Assembly (NCBI GenBank): GCA_016218915.1
Contig: JACRCQ010000005.1
Location: forward strand, 235,134 to 299,133
Length of the DNA stretch: 64,000 bases
Direction: 5' to 3'
DNA from: Deltaproteobacteria bacterium
GTDB taxonomy: Bacteria; Myxococcota_A; Polyangia; Polyangiales; Polyangiaceae
Below the pieces are notes generated by a model. The model was given only the letters and a program-made list of their open reading frames with translations. It did no database searches and was not told the origin of the DNA. Position 1 is the stretch's first letter; every line of letters starts with the position of its first letter. Below are positions 61,765-64,000 of the stretch, piece by piece. The translations under genes and the position numbers were made by a program.

Positions 61765-63069
61765 ATGGGCCGGAAGGGAACGATCATGGGAGCGAGTATC
61801 AGCAAGTGGGCAAGGCGATCGATGAACAAGCTGCAGGCGGGGTCCGACCCGGACCGGAAGCTCGCCGACACGAACGATGCAGGCGAACCGCGTTCGCCGA
61901 TGGCGCGACCGAAGCCTCGTCCGCCGAGCGGCAAGCCGACGCTTCCGGAAGGCAAGGCGAGGGCGATCGCGCCAGCGGACCAGACGCAGTCCGTGGACTT
62001 GAGCAACGTTGCGCAAGCTTTGTCGGCCACCGGCGAAGCGCTGAAAGCGTGCGGCGATCTGGCGAAGCCTGGACTGGCGGCGGTTTCGGCGCTCCGCGAG
62101 GCAAACACCTTCAAGTGGTACGTGTCCGACCGAGTGTACGAGGCAGTCTCGGGCGACACCCGAACGCGGCCGGACGTAAGCCGCTCGATGGCGTTTGCAG
62201 AGCTGCAGGCGCGCGGCGCAGTCGGCATGGGTACCGATCCGGATCCTGCGATCGCGGCCCGCGAAGCGCAGGCGAAGATGTCTCTCGTTGACGACTACCG
62301 CCGGGGCCTTGCGGCGCAGTTCGCCGAGCAGGCAACGACGCTCGCGAGCGCGGCGGCCGATGCGTTGGAGGCGTTCGGCCAGGCCGTCGACAACGCGTTG
62401 GTGGATTCGCAGGCGCCGCGGTCGTTGGTGAACAAGGGCCAGTCGATCGAAGCTCTAATCTCGATCGAGCACCTTGCGGTCGAGCTGAGCCCGAAACCCG
62501 TGAGCGAGATCAAGTCGCTGTGGCAGAACGCGATCGAGCGTGGCGACGTTGAGCGAGCGGAAGCCATCGAGCTTGCGGCGACGCGTGGTTTGGTCGAGCT
62601 GACGTCAAGCGGTGTCGAGGCGGCGAGGAAGCTGAAGGGATCGCGCCGGTTCTGGCGCGACGGCGAATTCTCGAAGGAAACGGGCGACGCGCTGCAGCTC
62701 CTTGGGTTGTTCGACACCGCACGCAAGGAGAGGATCCCGGACGCGGTCCGGATCGCTTCTGGCTGCTACGCTGGACTGCTCAGCGTTTTCAGAGAGACGT
62801 GCGGCCTGTCGGCGCAACACCTTGAGCGCGGCGCCTACGAGTCTGCGTTCTTGAAGGGCGACGCGCTCGACGCGCCGCTGAGGATCGATCCGAACTGGTG
62901 CATGCGGCCGATCCCGACCTACGCGCCGCTCGGACCCACCATGTCGGATGGCTATCGTCGCAGGAACGGAAGCGACGATCGAAAGATCGCAGGCCTGATG
63001 AGGCTGAACGCGTCCGAGCGCGCTCGCGGCGCGGTCGCGCAAACCGCTTTGGCAACGAAGGGACGGTGA
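61765..63069 (+). CDS. Phage protein of unknown function directly after TerL
   Basis: The 434-residue protein occupies the place where a portal gene is usually found, but I cannot see the portal fold. It has a basic Pro-rich N-terminus (about 1-70), then long alpha-helical segments (ALREANTFKWYVSDRVYEAV; DYRRGLAAQFAEQATTLASAAADALEAFGQAV; ERAEAIELAATRGLVEL). The C-terminus is basic. ATG 61765 or 61786 are both possible. Candidates are a divergent portal, a decoration protein or an internal virion protein. Confidence 0.5.
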   Translation: MGRKGTIMGASISKWARRSMNKLQAGSDPDRKLADTNDAGEPRSPMARPKPRPPSGKPTLPEGKARAIAPADQTQSVDLSNVAQALSATGEALKACGDLAKPGLAAVSALREANTFKWYVSDRVYEAVSGDTRTRPDVSRSMAFAELQARGAVGMGTDPDPAIAAREAQAKMSLVDDYRRGLAAQFAEQATTLASAAADALEAFGQAVDNALVDSQAPRSLVNKGQSIEALISIEHLAVELSPKPVSEIKSLWQNAIERGDVERAEAIELAATRGLVELTSSGVEAARKLKGSRRFWRDGEFSKETGDALQLLGLFDTARKERIPDAVRIASGCYAGLLSVFRETCGLSAQHLERGAYESAFLKGDALDAPLRIDPNWCMRPIPTYAPLGPTMSDGYRRRNGSDDRKIAGLMRLNASERARGAVAQTALATKGR

Positions 63070-63073
63070 CGCC

Positions 63074-63499
63074 GTGCGATGCCAGAAGACTTGGAAGCGC
63101 ACCGCCAGCGGCGGCACGGGGCTCCCGGCCGATCCGACCCCCGGTGGACCGGCCGGGGACTCCGTGATCTCTGTCCCGTCGCTCTCCACCGAAACGCTCC
63201 CGACCGGCGTGGCGATCGGCTGGACCGGGCCGGTCGGGACAGCGAGCCTCTCGTTTGTCGTTCACGCCTGGAGTGACGACCTTGGCGGATGGTTGCAGCT
63301 CGGCGCCGCGTTCGCGGTGCCGCGCGGCTACCTGTTGCGGGTGAGAACGCCCGTGCCGGGTCAGGTTCGCGTCAGGCAGCACGGCATATCAACGCTGGAG
63401 GATCAGGGCACCGAGATCCTCGTCGCGCTTCAAGCAGACGGAGCCGCGGCGGACGGCGACTATTCGATAGTTTCGACTGTTGACTACAGTCAGGCATGA
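63074..63499 (+). CDS. Beta-rich phage protein, unknown
   Basis: The 141-residue protein starts at GTG 63074. After a basic start and a Gly/Pro-rich spacer it is strand-rich (ISVPSLSTETLPTGVAIGWTGPVGTASLSFVVHAWSDDLGGWLQL, EILVALQADGAAADGDYSIVSTVDYSQA). It may be a head decoration or tail protein. Nothing more specific can be said. Confidence 0.5.
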   Translation: MRCQKTWKRTASGGTGLPADPTPGGPAGDSVISVPSLSTETLPTGVAIGWTGPVGTASLSFVVHAWSDDLGGWLQLGAAFAVPRGYLLRVRTPVPGQVRVRQHGISTLEDQGTEILVALQADGAAADGDYSIVSTVDYSQA

Positions 63500-63512
63500 A
63501 TCGGAGAAGAAC

Positions 63513-64000
63513 ATGAGCACTACACAAGAGTACAGAATCCGGCTGGACGCAGCGCAGGCCGACTTGACGGCCGTCACGCTCGCAGGAAGCGGCACGCTCG
63601 CCGCACCGGGCAACGCGGCCAAGGCTGCGCTGCAGTCGCTTCTGACTATGATCAACGGGTTGGACGAAGTCATCACGCGAGCCTGGAACGAGCAAGCGAT
63701 CCAGAATCTGCTCGTGGTCGACGCTGCGAAGTGGAGCGCGGAGCACAGCCAGGAGTTCGCCTCACCCGAACGGCTCGCGGTCCGGCAGGACGACTACCTG
63801 TCCGGCCGCCGCGACGAGCTTGTTCTTGATGCGGTGATCGCGCTCGCAAGGGTGCAGCACACGCGCATGATGGGTCCGAGGAACGCAGCCGAGAGCGCGA
63901 TGATCGCGTTCACGGCCGCAGTCATCGCGTTCGCTGGCGACCCCGCGGAGCTTGCGATCGGACGAGCTGCGCTGACGGCCCTGGACAACGTGGCCGGCGC
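63513..64000 (+). CDS. Phage protein, partial, runs off the window end
   Basis: An open frame from ATG 63513 (GGAG at 63503-63506) continues without stop to the end of the window, at least 162 residues. The visible part is mostly helical and Ala-rich (YRIRLDAAQADLTAVTLAGSG; AWNEQAIQNLLVVDAAKWSAEH; SAMIAFTAAVIAFAGDPAELAIGR). Codon use matches the preceding phage genes. No motif was recognised. Confidence 0.6.
   Translation, partial: MSTTQEYRIRLDAAQADLTAVTLAGSGTLAAPGNAAKAALQSLLTMINGLDEVITRAWNEQAIQNLLVVDAAKWSAEHSQEFASPERLAVRQDDYLSGRRDELVLDAVIALARVQHTRMMGPRNAAESAMIAFTAAVIAFAGDPAELAIGRAALTALDNVAG

Overview
The window reads as chromosomal DNA of a high-GC Myxococcota (formerly deltaproteobacterial) bacterium. 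The evidence is a TPR-rich Glt/Nfs-type envelope machine with an FHA/TonB-tail protein, a large TPR-fused Ser/Thr kinase-like protein, several Cys-rich lipoproteins of myxobacterial style, an outer-membrane beta-barrel next to a short polysaccharide export (OPX) lipoprotein, and a complete type II secretion cluster. No genus can be assigned from sequence alone.

Layout. 1-8.3 kb: the ribosome-associated GTPases der (partial) and era, a GT-C glycosyltransferase, a PilZ protein, a surface lipoprotein, and an ECF sigma factor with a membrane anti-sigma factor. 8.6-23 kb: a co-directional cluster behind a recognisable promoter that encodes a coiled-coil exported protein, two large periplasmic TPR proteins, a TPR lipoprotein, a small exported protein, a three-helix TolQ/ExbB-shaped protein and an FHA-TM-TonB-tail protein. 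The order of the last five matches gltD-E-F-(x)-G of Myxococcus gliding or its Nfs spore-coat paralogue. A second promoter then drives an exported coiled-coil protein, an outer-membrane beta-barrel and an OPX lipoprotein. 23-26.2 kb (minus strand): ftsB-like gene, a stand-alone GspE N-terminal-domain protein, and a methylmalonyl-CoA mutase catalytic subunit without its B12 domain. 26.4-31.7 kb: a 1,772-residue pseudokinase-TPR protein. 31.7-34.8 kb: BtpA-family protein, glycogen synthase and a ROK/polyphosphate-glucokinase-like enzyme in one minus-strand operon.

35.1-50.2 kb (minus strand): a full type II secretion operon gspC-x-D-E-F-x-G-H-I-J-K-L-M-N with two extra genes, a small membrane protein between C and D and a pseudopilin-like protein without a processing site between F and G. 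GspI is greatly expanded. Downstream in coordinate lie a YbhN-type membrane protein with a small membrane protein upstream of it, a MoxR ATPase and a Cys-rich lipoprotein.

54.2-64 kb (runs off the end): an integrated phage-like element. Its left edge is marked by what looks like the displaced 3' end of a tRNA gene (Gly-like) followed by a hairpin. Inside are a cyclase-fold-like cargo protein, an XRE repressor with a twin-hairpin operator candidate, an excisionase-type HTH protein, a RepA/AAA_25 ATPase followed by an iteron-like repeat array, a candidate small terminase, a run of small proteins (some SH3/Sm-barrel-like), the large terminase and several unrecognised virion-module genes. No integrase or complete tRNA is in the window; both are expected beyond position 64000.
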